Of a stretch of DNA of 58,852 nt, positions 1 through 7,987 are shown piece after piece; positions within the stretch are counted from its first letter, which is position 1, and each line of letters opens with the position of its first letter. The DNA is from Anaerobacillus alkalilacustris. GTDB lineage: Bacteria > Bacillota > Bacilli > Bacillales > Anaerobacillaceae. The notes beneath the pieces were generated by a model. It ran no database searches and was not told where the DNA came from. It saw only the letters and a program-made list of their open reading frames with translations. The stretch covers positions 101 through 58,952 of the forward strand of contig NZ_MLQR01000017.1 of NCBI RefSeq assembly GCF_001866005.1. Direction: 5' to 3'. Both the position numbers and the translations under genes were made by a program.

Positions 1-261
1 TTAGTGATAATTGATGACTTAATGTTTATGGCAATGGATCAACGAGAAGCAAATTTATTCTTTCATTTAATTAACGATTTATATAATTCCTCCTCTATCA
101 TTTTGACTTCAAATAAGGGCCCAAGTGAATGGGGAGAACTTCTCGGTGATCCGGCAATTACAACTGCAATATTGGATAGAATTATTCATCGTGCCGAAAT
201 AATCCAGTTCACCGATGATAGTTATCGAATGAAACACCGAACTTCCATTTTTAAGGGATGA
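1..261 (+). CDS. istB: IstB-like IS21 helper ATPase, C-terminal fragment
   Basis: Only the last 87 codons are present; the frame is already open at base 1 (Leu-Val-Ile-Ile-Asp-Asp). The IIDDL segment at the start matches the Walker B region of IstB/DnaC-type AAA+ ATPases. The following TSNKGPSEWGELLGD and ILDRIIHRAE are typical of IstB C-termini (sensor I and the arginine-rich end). IstB assists the IS21 transposase IstA in target capture. The window edge truncates the gene, so whether it is intact upstream cannot be said. Confidence 0.8.
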   Translation, partial: LVIIDDLMFMAMDQREANLFFHLINDLYNSSSIILTSNKGPSEWGELLGDPAITTAILDRIIHRAEIIQFTDDSYRMKHRTSIFKG

Positions 262-312
262 AATGTTCAAAATAAATCAGCGAAAAGTGTTCATTTCTAC
301 TTGACGGTCACA
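1..312 (+). mobile_element. Right-hand end of an IS21-type element (partial)
   Basis: The window opens inside an IstB-like gene. After its stop, the sequence contains the spaced near-repeats AAATGTTCA (262-270) and AAGTGTTCA (285-293), then TTCTACTTGACGGTCACA ending near 312. That tail resembles the terminal inverted repeat of IS21-family elements, which commonly end in CA and carry subterminal repeats. The left end and istA lie outside the window, so the outer limit is an estimate. Confidence 0.5.
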
Positions 313-484
313 GATGCCTTAACAAATAGTAAGCTTCAACTGTTTGCTATTTAAATATTGTTCATTTTATGTTCATATTATCATGATATGCTTATTCCTA
401 TATTCTATTAAATCTACTATGTTAAGTATATCCCTTTGTTCTAAAATTAAAACTGGCTATACTTAAAGTAGAGGAGGACCATAA

Positions 485-1174
485 ATGAAGAAATTAAAGT
501 TATTAGTTGTTGATGATGATCCAAATATATGTGAATTGATCCGTTTATATTGTGAAAAAGAAGGATATGTAGTTAAAATAGCTTATTCTGGAACAGAAGG
601 ATTAAATACTTTTTTTGATGACGCTTTTGATTTACTCATTTTAGATATTATGTTACCAGGTCTTGACGGATGGGAATTGTGTAAAGAAATACGTTCTAGT
701 TTCAAAACTCCTATTATTATGTTAACGGGCAAAGGAGAAAGTTATGACATTATTAAAGGTCTTGATTTAGGGGCAGATGATTACGTTGTTAAACCATTTG
801 ACCCAAATGAGCTAATTGCTAGAGTGAAAGCGGTACTTAGAAGATATAATGTATTAAATAGTGAACAGGAAATCATTTCATTTCCAACACTTGTTATTGA
901 TATGAAGCAATATAAAGTTCGATCTTATGAAGAAGAAATTACCCTTCCACCTAAAGAGATTGAGTTATTATTTTTTTTAGCTGCGAATGCTAATCGTGTT
1001 TTTACACGTCAACAATTGTTAGACCAAATTTGGGGTTATGACTTTGAAGGGGATCCTAGAACTGTAGATGTACACATAAAAAGAATTAGGGAAAAACTCG
1101 GTAAGAAAGCTATAGATTGGGAGCTTAAAACGTTAAGAGGTATTGGATATAAGTTCGAGGTGAAAGTACAGTGA
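485..1174 (+). CDS. OmpR/PhoB-family response regulator
   Basis: A 229-residue protein. The N-terminal receiver domain (about 1-118) has the acidic pocket D10-D11-D12, the phospho-acceptor D54 in LILDIMLPG and the conserved Lys in VVKPFDPNEL. A C-terminal winged-helix DNA-binding domain (about 130-226) contains LPPKEIELLFFLA, RTVDVHIKRIREKLG and TLRGIGYKF. It overlaps the downstream kinase gene by four bases (GTGA), so the two form a translationally coupled two-component system. The AGAGGAGG ribosome site lies 7 bases before the ATG. The closest functional neighbour is the OFA-type carrier downstream, but the signal and targets are unknown. Confidence 0.93.
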   Translation: MKKLKLLVVDDDPNICELIRLYCEKEGYVVKIAYSGTEGLNTFFDDAFDLLILDIMLPGLDGWELCKEIRSSFKTPIIMLTGKGESYDIIKGLDLGADDYVVKPFDPNELIARVKAVLRRYNVLNSEQEIISFPTLVIDMKQYKVRSYEEEITLPPKEIELLFFLAANANRVFTRQQLLDQIWGYDFEGDPRTVDVHIKRIREKLGKKAIDWELKTLRGIGYKFEVKVQ

Positions 1175-2580
1175 AAAAGCGAAAAGTAAGCATTTTTATG
1201 AAGTTGTTTTTTACTTATTTAATAAGCTCTTTTGCTGCCTTTATCCTGTTTAGTTTTATTTTCTATTTATTGTTTAATAACAACTTAAAACAAAGTTTCC
1301 TTGATTCAATGGAAACTCAACAGGAACAAGTTGTACAAATTTTAGAACTTGCTTATCAAGAAGAAAATAAAGAGGCGATCATTTCTACATTAAATATTAT
1401 TAATGATCAAGAACATAGGAGTATTTTTATTTATGATGAAAATGGACAATTATTATATCGGTTCTCTACTTTGCAGGAACCTATTCATATTGAAGAGGAA
1501 ATGGTACAGAAAGCACTTCAAGGAACGAGTGTTAAAGAATTTATTAAAGAAAAAGCTAATCCCTTATTTATTATGGCTTCTCCAATCGAAACTAATGAGT
1601 TTGACTTTGATGAAAAAGTAGTTGTTATTGCTCTTCACAACTATTTTGGAGTAGTAAACGGCATTAAAGGTTTATTTTTATTAGCTGGTGCAATAACAAT
1701 TGTTGTCACTACGCTCTTTTTATATACTTTATCTAAGAAAATTACAGCACCATTACGAGAAATGAATCATGTTGCTATGGAATATGCAAAAGGAGATTTT
1801 ACTAATAAGGTTAAGATTAAAAGTCAGGATGAAATTGGGCAATTAGGAAAAACATTTAATTATATGGCAAATGAATTATCAAGTTTGGATTTGATGAGAA
1901 AAGAGTTTGTGGCTAATGTTTCTCATGATATGCGATCGCCATTAACCTCAATTAATGGTTTCGTTGGTGCATTATTGGATGGAACTATTCCTAAAAATCA
2001 ACAAAAGCGATATTTATATTTAATGAAAGATGAAACTGAACGATTAATAAAATTAGTTAATGATTTATTGGATATTGCTAGAATTGAAGCAGGACAAGTT
2101 TCTATTCAGCCTATTAACTATAATTTATCAGAACAAATTAGAAAACTAATTGCGAAAATGGAACCAGAATTAATAAAACATAATATAGACATTGAATTTC
2201 AAGGTAACCTAGATGAAGATATTGAAGTTTATGCAGACCCAAATCGTATGGACCAGGTTTTTGGAAATTTACTTCAAAATGCAGTTAATTTTTCACCGGA
2301 AAACGGATTAGTAACAATCGGAATTAATGAACTTAATCATAATGTAATGGTTATTATTAAAGACGAAGGAACTGGTATCAAAAAGGAAGAATTAAAGTAT
2401 ATTTGGGATCGCTTTTTTAAAGTTGATAAGGCCCGAAGTAAAAAGGGTGGGACAGGTATTGGTTTATCAATTGTTAAACATATCATTGACTTACATCAAG
2501 CAAAAATTGATGTGAAAAGTGAGGTTGGTGTAGGAACGACATTTTGTGTTACATTACCAAAGTTTAGTCTCAAAAAATGA
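1171..2580 (+). CDS. Membrane sensor histidine kinase
   Basis: A 469-residue kinase starting at GTG inside the stop of the response regulator gene. There is a membrane segment at about 10-34, an extracytoplasmic sensor stretch at about 35-165, a second membrane segment at about 166-186, then a HAMP linker (KKITAPLREMNHVAMEYAKG). The dimerisation/phosphoacceptor helix carries H252 in ANVSHDMRSPLTSI. The ATPase domain shows the N box (QVFGNLLQNAVNFSP), G1 (DEGTGI), F box (WDRFFKV) and G2 (GGTGIGLSIV). All key residues look intact. It is the partner of the upstream regulator. Confidence 0.93.
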   Translation: MKKRKVSIFMKLFFTYLISSFAAFILFSFIFYLLFNNNLKQSFLDSMETQQEQVVQILELAYQEENKEAIISTLNIINDQEHRSIFIYDENGQLLYRFSTLQEPIHIEEEMVQKALQGTSVKEFIKEKANPLFIMASPIETNEFDFDEKVVVIALHNYFGVVNGIKGLFLLAGAITIVVTTLFLYTLSKKITAPLREMNHVAMEYAKGDFTNKVKIKSQDEIGQLGKTFNYMANELSSLDLMRKEFVANVSHDMRSPLTSINGFVGALLDGTIPKNQQKRYLYLMKDETERLIKLVNDLLDIARIEAGQVSIQPINYNLSEQIRKLIAKMEPELIKHNIDIEFQGNLDEDIEVYADPNRMDQVFGNLLQNAVNFSPENGLVTIGINELNHNVMVIIKDEGTGIKKEELKYIWDRFFKVDKARSKKGGTGIGLSIVKHIIDLHQAKIDVKSEVGVGTTFCVTLPKFSLKK

Positions 2581-2817
2581 AATATAATTACAATCTTGAC
2601 AAGGACAGTGAATTCAAATTATAATTATATGAAATAGATAGAAAAATAATGTTAGACGAAATGATAGCCTCTATCAATGTTAAGAGATTAGCAAGGGTAT
2701 GAGGAAATCAACAAGTAATCTTTCGAAATTTTTTTAAAATATAATTGAAATTTAAACAAACTATTAAAAAAATAAATATATATTTTGGTTGCTTAAGTAA
2801 GCACGAATTGTGAGTAC

Positions 2818-2868
2818 AAAAGAGACCAGCGCTGATTTATTTTAATCATCGTTGGTCTCTTTTGGTTT
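2818..2868 (+). terminator. Intrinsic terminator
   Basis: AAAAGAGACC (2818-2827) pairs with GGTCTCTTTT (2854-2863). The stem continues inward (AGCG.TGATT with AATCATCGT), giving a hairpin of roughly 20 pairs followed by TTTT and GGTTTTT. It lies about 240 bases after the kinase stop and about 90 bases before the MFS start, so it could end the two-component transcript or act as an attenuator for the carrier gene. Confidence 0.7.
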
Positions 2869-2882
2869 TTAAAGATAAAATG

Positions 2883-2936
2883 TATAAAATTTTGAAGTTG
2901 GAAAGGTGTCTAGCTCTAGGAACTTGCGCTTTTCTT
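2883..2936 (+). repeat. Internally deleted copy of the post-terminator repeat
   Basis: It matches both ends of the full repeat seen at 44009-44160 and 56717-56868. The left end is TATAAAATTTTGAAGTTGGAA then TGTCTAGCTCTAGG, and the right end is CTTGCGCTTTTCTT; the central hairpin is missing. Like the other copies it begins just after a terminator (2818-2868). Confidence 0.65.
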
Positions 2937-2954
2937 ATTAAGGAGGGAATACTT

Positions 2955-4175
2955 GTGAAAAGATGGTTAGTAGTTATTGGAGCAATTTTAATTCAAATTA
3001 ACTTGGGCGCTGTTTATGCATGGAGCCTTTTTAATCAACCATTAATAGAAAAATTTGGATGGGATAGAGAAGATATTGTTGTTACGTTCTCGATTACGAT
3101 ATTTATGCTTGCAGCTTGTGCGTTTATTGCTGGAAGAATTCAAGATAAAATTGGTCCTAGGTGGGTTGCCACAATAGGTGGTATTTTATTAGGACTTGGA
3201 GTAATGTTAGCAAGTCAAGCAACGACGATTTATCAATTATATTTATTTTATGGTATCGTTGGCGGTGCTGGGATTGGAATAACATATGTATGTCCACTTT
3301 CAGCGTGTGTAAAGTGGTTTCCAGATAAACGTGGGCTAATTAGTGGAGTAGCGGTAGCTGGTTTCGGTTTAGGTGGCTTAATCTACAAACCTATTATTTT
3401 ATTTTTAATTGATAATTTTGGTGTATCTTCTGCTTTCCTATATTTAGGTATCATATACTTTGTGTTAGTAGTACTTGGAGCCCAATTATTATCGAACCCT
3501 GAAGCTGGTGATGAACTTAATAGTCATCAGAGTGACGGGGAAGCTTTAACTGTAGTGAGTGAACAATATTCTCCTAAGGAGATGTTAGGGACATATCAAT
3601 TTTATCTACTTTGGTTTATGTATTTGTTTGGTACAATGGCTGGTTTACTAGTAATAAGTTTCGCAGTTGATATTGGTTTAGAATTAGTAAAACTAGATGT
3701 TGTAACAGCTAGTAATGCAGTAATGGTAATAGCACTATTTAATGCAGGTGGACGGATTATATTAGGTAAAATATCAGATAATATTGGTAGAATTAATACT
3801 CTGATTTTAATGTATGGAACAACTACACTCATAATGCTCTATATGAGTTTTGGAACAATGAACTATTTAACGTTTTTAATTTCCGTTTCTTTAATTGGTT
3901 TTTGTTTTGGCGGATTTTTGGCTTTGTTTCCATCTGTAACTGCTGATTTTTACGGAACAAAAAATATTGGAGCTAACTATGGAATAATGTATCTAGCTTA
4001 TGGTATCTCGGCTTTTGTAGGTCCAATCATTATTAAATATATTTCTTTTTCTAGTGCATTTTTATTAGCTGCAATTATTTCTCTAATAGCAATTATTTTG
4101 GCTAAAGTAATAGTTACTCCAAAAATGCAAACAGTAGTTGACTTTAGTAATGAACCTTTAGAAAAAGTTAACTAA
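2955..4175 (+). CDS. OFA-family MFS transporter (oxalate/formate antiporter-like)
   Basis: About 406 residues and 12 predicted membrane segments. I start at GTG 2955 because an AAGGAGG site lies 8 bases upstream. A longer in-frame opening to 2862 would read through a repeat relic and is not credible. The N-terminus (VIGAILIQINLGAVYAWSLF) and the loop RIQDKIGPRWVATIGG are characteristic of the OFA subfamily that includes OxlT and bacterial YhjX-type monocarboxylate carriers. The substrate is probably a small mono- or dicarboxylate but cannot be read from sequence. It follows the two-component genes on the same strand, which suggests but does not prove control by them. Confidence 0.85.
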   Translation: MKRWLVVIGAILIQINLGAVYAWSLFNQPLIEKFGWDREDIVVTFSITIFMLAACAFIAGRIQDKIGPRWVATIGGILLGLGVMLASQATTIYQLYLFYGIVGGAGIGITYVCPLSACVKWFPDKRGLISGVAVAGFGLGGLIYKPIILFLIDNFGVSSAFLYLGIIYFVLVVLGAQLLSNPEAGDELNSHQSDGEALTVVSEQYSPKEMLGTYQFYLLWFMYLFGTMAGLLVISFAVDIGLELVKLDVVTASNAVMVIALFNAGGRIILGKISDNIGRINTLILMYGTTTLIMLYMSFGTMNYLTFLISVSLIGFCFGGFLALFPSVTADFYGTKNIGANYGIMYLAYGISAFVGPIIIKYISFSSAFLLAAIISLIAIILAKVIVTPKMQTVVDFSNEPLEKVN

Positions 4176-4196
4176 TCTAATAATTAAATAGATAAT

Positions 4197-4240
4197 AAAA
4201 GATCAAAACTTGGTTAAAAGCCTTGTTTTGATCTTTTATT
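4197..4240 (+). terminator. Intrinsic terminator of the OFA transporter gene
   Basis: AAAAGATCAAAAC (4197-4209) pairs perfectly with GTTTTGATCTTTT (4225-4237) around a 15-base loop and is followed by ATT. It begins 22 bases after the MFS stop codon. Confidence 0.85.
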
Positions 4241-4247
4241 TAATAAT

Positions 4248-4519
4248 CAGAATTTATTAATTTCTAACTTGGAAACTGTCTATTTTAGTTTAGCAGTTAC
4301 AAGGCGCCATCGGCTCGATCACTTCAGTCAAGCTTCTGACTTCACTGACTTCCTGGATTGCTTCTTTGATGATGCTTCATGCTACTTTGCTTCAAGGAAG
4401 CCTACTTCGAAGCTTTGCTGTCAGACGCAGAAGCACATAGATTGCGGTCAAAGAGCAGACCGCTACTTGCCGACCTTCCAGTGTTTGTCGCCGATAGGCG
4501 GGCGCCTTGCGCTTTTCTT
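4248..4519 (+). repeat. Post-terminator repeat, expanded copy
   Basis: It begins CAGAATTTATTAATTTCTAA and ends GGCGCCTTGCGCTTTTCTT, as in the other copies. The outer stem is present (AGGCGCCATCGGC near 4302, GCCGATAGGCGGGCGCC near 4490). The centre is longer, about 190 bases between stem arms, with extra internal sequence rich in CTTC and GAAG. It starts 8 bases after the terminator of the upstream gene. Confidence 0.75.
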
Positions 4520-4578
4520 AAGATATTGTACTTTGATTACTAAACCTGAACTTACATGAATGGAGTAATATATGTCAT

Positions 4579-4620
4579 AAAAGAGCATTGCCTTAATAAA
4601 TCTAGGCAATGCTCCTTTAT
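4579..4620 (-). terminator. Intrinsic terminator of glnA
   Basis: GAGCATTGCC (4583-4592) and GGCAATGCTC (4605-4614) form a 10-pair stem. On the minus strand the hairpin is followed by TTTTATG. It lies 18 bases beyond the glnA stop. T residues flank both sides, so it may also act on plus-strand transcripts. Confidence 0.8.
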
Positions 4621-4637
4621 TTACATATTCGCTTTTA

Positions 4638-5993
4638 TTAGAATTTTGTATGATAACTTTCAAGTTCCCAACCGTGAACAGTTGTACGGAAGCTATCCCA
4701 CTCTTTACGTTTTAGTTCAACATACTCACCAAATACATGTTCACCAAGAGTTGCTTTTCCGATATCTCCTTCTTCGAATGCATTTAATGCAAACTCTAAG
4801 CTAGATGGTAAGTGGTCAATTTCACGCATTTTTAGTTCTTCACTTGTCATACTGAAAATATCATCTGTAACTTCTTCAGGGGTAACAAGTTTGTTATTGA
4901 CACCGTCTAATCCAGCAGATGCGATCAAAGCAAATGCTAAGTATGGATTAGCTGATGGGTCCGGACAACGGATTTCTACACGAGTTCCAGCGCCACGTGT
5001 AGCTGGAATACGTATTAATGCTGAGCGGTTAGAAGCAGACCAAGCAATATAACAAGGAGCTTCGTATCCAGGTACTAAACGCTTATATGAGTTAATTAAT
5101 GGGTTAGTAACAGCAACAAAGTTTTTTACGTTTTTAATTAGTCCAGCAATAAATTGGTATGCTTTCTCTGAAAGTTGTCTAGAGTCTGTTTCATCATAAA
5201 ATGCATTTGCTTGCTTTTCATTATCGAATAATGAAATATTTACGTGCATTCCACTACCATTTTCACCTGCAATAGGTTTAGGCATAAATGTTGCATGTAA
5301 TCCAAATTTCTTAGCAATTGTTTTAACTACCCACTTATAAGTTGTTGCTAAGTCTGCTGCAGATAAGGCATTATTATATTTGAAGTTAATTTCGTGTTGT
5401 CCCCTTGCTACTTCATGGTGAGATGCTTCGATTGTGAAGCCCATTTGTTTAAGAGCACGATAAATTTCTAAACGAACTTTTTCTCCATTATCATGTGGAG
5501 ATGGCTCGAAGTATCCAGCGAAATCTTGAGTTTGTTGAGTTGGACGCCCAAGCTCATCAGTTTCAAATAAGAAAAACTCAAGTTCTGGTCCTACACTAAT
5601 TGAATAGCCTTGGTCTGCCGCTTTTTCAACAGTTTTTTTCAATACATTTCGAGGGTCACCTTCAAAATCGTCTCCAGTTGGAGTCTTTACACTACAAATG
5701 AAACGTGCTTCAGAGTAACCTTCTTCAACTGACCAAGGAAGAACTGCGAAAGTGTTTAAGTCAGGTTGTAAATATAAGTCTGATTTATTTATAGGCGAGA
5801 AGCCTTTAATTGACGATCCGTCGAACATGATTTTTCCGTCTACTACTTGCTCTAATTGTTCAACAGTAACTGTAACGTGTTTTAAAATTCCTTCAATGTC
5901 AACAAATTGTAAATGAAGAAGTTCAACACTTTTTTCTTTTATTACTTCTTTAATACTTTCTAACGTTTCCGCTTGACTTGTTGTTACTGACAT
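4638..5993 (-). CDS. glnA: Glutamine synthetase type I
   Basis: A 451-residue enzyme forming glutamine from glutamate, ammonia and ATP. N-terminal beta-grasp domain residues are followed by the catalytic domain: IMFDGSSIKGF (latch/active-site segment), VGPELEFFLFE (metal-binding glutamates), NGSGMHVNISL, NPLINSYKRLVPGYEAPCYIAWS and RIPATRGAGTRVEIRCPDPSANPYLA. The length fits the short GSI-alpha class of Bacilli, without the long adenylylation loop of enterobacteria. In B. subtilis glnA lies behind glnR; here no glnR is next to it, although a possible GlnR/TnrA box overlaps its promoter. It is read divergently from the MATE-like gene. Confidence 0.96.
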   Translation of the reverse strand: MSVTTSQAETLESIKEVIKEKSVELLHLQFVDIEGILKHVTVTVEQLEQVVDGKIMFDGSSIKGFSPINKSDLYLQPDLNTFAVLPWSVEEGYSEARFICSVKTPTGDDFEGDPRNVLKKTVEKAADQGYSISVGPELEFFLFETDELGRPTQQTQDFAGYFEPSPHDNGEKVRLEIYRALKQMGFTIEASHHEVARGQHEINFKYNNALSAADLATTYKWVVKTIAKKFGLHATFMPKPIAGENGSGMHVNISLFDNEKQANAFYDETDSRQLSEKAYQFIAGLIKNVKNFVAVTNPLINSYKRLVPGYEAPCYIAWSASNRSALIRIPATRGAGTRVEIRCPDPSANPYLAFALIASAGLDGVNNKLVTPEEVTDDIFSMTSEELKMREIDHLPSSLEFALNAFEEGDIGKATLGEHVFGEYVELKRKEWDSFRTTVHGWELESYHTKF

Positions 5994-6070
5994 TTTTTAT
6001 CCATCCCCTTTAGTGTTTCTTTACTAACATCTTTTGTTATGGTTAGATTTTAGAATAAATTTAGCAGTTT

Positions 6071-6099
6071 GTAATAGATTTGGTTAAGTAATCTGACAA
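6071..6099 (-). promoter_or_regulatory. glnA promoter with candidate GlnR/TnrA box
   Basis: Read on the minus strand, TTGTCA (6094-6099) is followed by 17 bases and TATTAC (6071-6076), a plausible sigma-A promoter. Overlapping the -35 is TGTCA-GATTACT-TAACC (6082-6098). It matches the GlnR/TnrA consensus TGTNA-N7-TNACA at all but the last base. GlnR sites in Bacillus glnRA also overlap the promoter. The site is inferred from the motif only. Confidence 0.45.
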
Positions 6100-6187
6100 A
6101 CTATTTATATAATACAAAAAAGGAAATTTCTTCATTAATATTAGTAGTAATCTATGATGAGAGCAACAATTATTTTTCTAATATATG

Positions 6188-6237
6188 TTGACATAAAAAG
6201 TAGGAAAAATTAAAATCAAGATTAACAACGTTGTTAA
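6188..6237 (+). promoter_or_regulatory. Promoter plus LacI-type operator of the MATE-like gene
   Basis: TTGACA (6188-6193), 17 bases, TAAAAT (6211-6216) is a near-consensus sigma-A promoter. Five bases later begins TTAACAACGTTGTTAA (6222-6237), a perfect 16-base palindrome that would cover the transcription start. The same palindrome core occurs at the uxaA and second uxaB promoters, at almost the same distance from the -10. LacI-family regulators typically recognise such CG-centred palindromes; two are encoded in this window. Confidence 0.75.
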
Positions 6238-6288
6238 CTTATTGCGTTTAAATTGTTTTCAGAAAAATTAGGGGAAGAAGTGTAGCAG

Positions 6289-7623
6289 ATGTCAAAAGTT
6301 GAAGAACTTTCAATAAGTAAAATATTGCTATTTTTTATTCCGTTAGGCTTATCGGCTAGTTTAGTAACTATTTCCCACATCATTATTAATGGTACTTTAA
6401 CGAGAGGGGACAATCCGGAAATTATTATCGCAAGCTATGTTATTGCGATGAGTTTATTTGCAATAACAGAACGGCTAGGTGTTTTGTTACGTCATACTTG
6501 TTCAGCCTTAGTGCGAGACAAAATATCGTATAAGGCAATGTCAATGGTAGGGCTTTATGTTATTAGTTCATTAATGATTGTTTCATTGTTAATTGCATAT
6601 ACACCAATTGGAAACTTGATTTTTGCGACATTTTATGGGGCAAAGGCAGATGTTGTGGATCAAATTGTTGATGTCTATCAAGTTTTAGTTTTTGTGATAT
6701 TATTTTCAGCAATTAGATGTTTGTATCAAGGGGTCATCATCTTAAATCGACAAACAAAATGGTTAACGATTGGAATGATTATTCGATTAATTGGTATGTA
6801 CTTATTATCTCTTTATTTTATCCATACCGGTAATATTACAGCCAAATCAGGTGCCTATATTTTTTTGTTGGGTATGTTTATTGAGAGTGTAGTTAGTTTT
6901 GTTGAAGGGCGTCTGCTCGTAAAAAAAATGATTAATAAAGATGAAAATCATAAGATTACTACCCAAAGACAAGTATTTCGCTTTTATAAACCGTTAATAT
7001 TTTCAACATTAATTATTGTTTTAGTAAGTCCGATAATCAATGCATTTTTAGGTAAGACAACCGATGTCGAATTGGCAATAGCCTCATATGCGATTGCTTT
7101 AAGTATCACTCAATTAATCTTGAGCTTTTTCACATATACTCATCAGATAGTCCTTACCTTTTATAAAGATCATAGTGAAAAAGTAAAAAGCTTTACATTA
7201 ATTGCAGGTTTTGTTCCAACAATTATTTTAGGAATCTTTTGCTTTACTTCTATTGGGCCTTTTTTTATCGAGACCGTTCTTGGGGCAAATGAAAGATTGT
7301 TAGAAGCAAGTATGCAAAGTTTACGAGTGTTTTTATTAATGACAATAGTTTTTCCTTTTCTTGATTTTACAAATGGGCTTTTATTACTTAGAAGTCAAAC
7401 AAAGGTAATGGTACTTTCTCAAGGAACTAACGTTGCAGTTACGTTGGTTGTTCTTTTCATTGCTGCGGCTGTTGTACCAGAATGGAACGGAATGATAGGA
7501 GCGTTAGCGCAATCAATTGGGCTAATAGCAGAACTCTTTGTAGTTGGATTTTTTATTGTAATGTACAAAAAAGGTGCTCACCGTCTGACCTCTAAGGAGA
7601 CTGAAAGAGAAAAAGCTGTTTGA
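6289..7623 (+). CDS. MATE-like (MOP superfamily) polytopic membrane protein
   Basis: A 444-residue, very hydrophobic protein with about 12 predicted membrane segments arranged as two similar halves (roughly 1-215 and 225-430), as in the MATE/MOP flippase-exporter superfamily. The start lies downstream of GGGGAAG. I recognise the fold type only; no close named family is evident and the substrate is unknown. The promoter carries the same palindromic operator as the uxa genes, so expression is probably linked to hexuronate metabolism. The next genes on the strand (toroid protein, MFS carrier, kdgF) support a link to uronate oligomers or intermediates. An exporter or importer role is equally possible. 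Confidence 0.6.
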   Translation: MSKVEELSISKILLFFIPLGLSASLVTISHIIINGTLTRGDNPEIIIASYVIAMSLFAITERLGVLLRHTCSALVRDKISYKAMSMVGLYVISSLMIVSLLIAYTPIGNLIFATFYGAKADVVDQIVDVYQVLVFVILFSAIRCLYQGVIILNRQTKWLTIGMIIRLIGMYLLSLYFIHTGNITAKSGAYIFLLGMFIESVVSFVEGRLLVKKMINKDENHKITTQRQVFRFYKPLIFSTLIIVLVSPIINAFLGKTTDVELAIASYAIALSITQLILSFFTYTHQIVLTFYKDHSEKVKSFTLIAGFVPTIILGIFCFTSIGPFFIETVLGANERLLEASMQSLRVFLLMTIVFPFLDFTNGLLLLRSQTKVMVLSQGTNVAVTLVVLFIAAAVVPEWNGMIGALAQSIGLIAELFVVGFFIVMYKKGAHRLTSKETEREKAV

Positions 7624-7987
7624 TAAATACATCACTCTATTATTGTGTTTGAATGATATAGATGTTGTAAACTACTCACCACTTAACTTGTTACGAAATT
7701 TGCAGTGGGGGCTTCTTGTTAGTTCCACGACGAAGGCAACCTTTCATCTCCCTAAGCGTTACTTCCCGTCATTCCCTGGAAGTTCTTACGTTACCTTGAT
7801 TATTTTACCAGTGGAAGAAAGTATCTTGGTGTTCGAATAATCATTAATGTTCGAAATAATCATTCACTTAGAAATTTACAAATAAAGTGTTTTTATGATT
7901 ACTACTAATATAGAATTTTAATTTACAATGTTTTAGAAGTATCAGCTTTTAAAATCCTATTTATATAGGGAAGGAGACTGGGACCAA
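7624..7987. other. Intergenic stretch with possible IS relic
   Basis: This 364-base gap separates the MATE-like and toroid genes. The middle part resembles the end of an IS200/IS605-type element. No clear hairpin terminator was found, so read-through into 7988 is possible. A small open frame at 7643-7840 spans the relic and has no ribosome site. Confidence 0.5.
7665..7815 (-). mobile_element. Possible relic of an IS200/IS605 (tnpB-type) right end
   Basis: On the minus strand the segment reads GAAGCCCCCACT (around 7700-7711) followed about 25 bases on by AAGTGGTGAGTAGTTTA. This pattern of a C-run and its complement resembles the right end and guide-RNA scaffold region behind tnpB genes of IS605-type elements. 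No tnpB coding remnant was found next to it. The assignment is by memory of that motif and is tentative. Confidence 0.3.

Larger units (their letters stand above)
2581..2954. other. Intergenic region with terminator and repeat relic
   Basis: This 374-base gap between the kinase and MFS genes is very AT-rich. Its first 230 bases hold nothing I can name. The last part holds a long hairpin terminator (2818-2868) and a shortened copy of the window's repeat family (2883-2936), directly followed by the ribosome site of the MFS gene. Confidence 0.6.
4176..4637. other. Convergent intergenic region: terminator, repeat, terminator
   Basis: The 462 bases between the convergent MFS and glutamine synthetase genes hold a terminator for each and an expanded copy of the window's repeat between them. 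Open frames read here (4269-4559 and its complement) run through the repeat and lack family similarity or a ribosome site. Confidence 0.6.

Noticed and set aside
4269..4559. 96-residue open frame
   Set aside because: It reads through the expanded repeat; its sequence follows the repeat's CTTC-rich hairpins.
7643..7840. 65-residue open frame
   Set aside because: It has no ribosome site, spans the possible IS605-type relic and its protein resembles no family.
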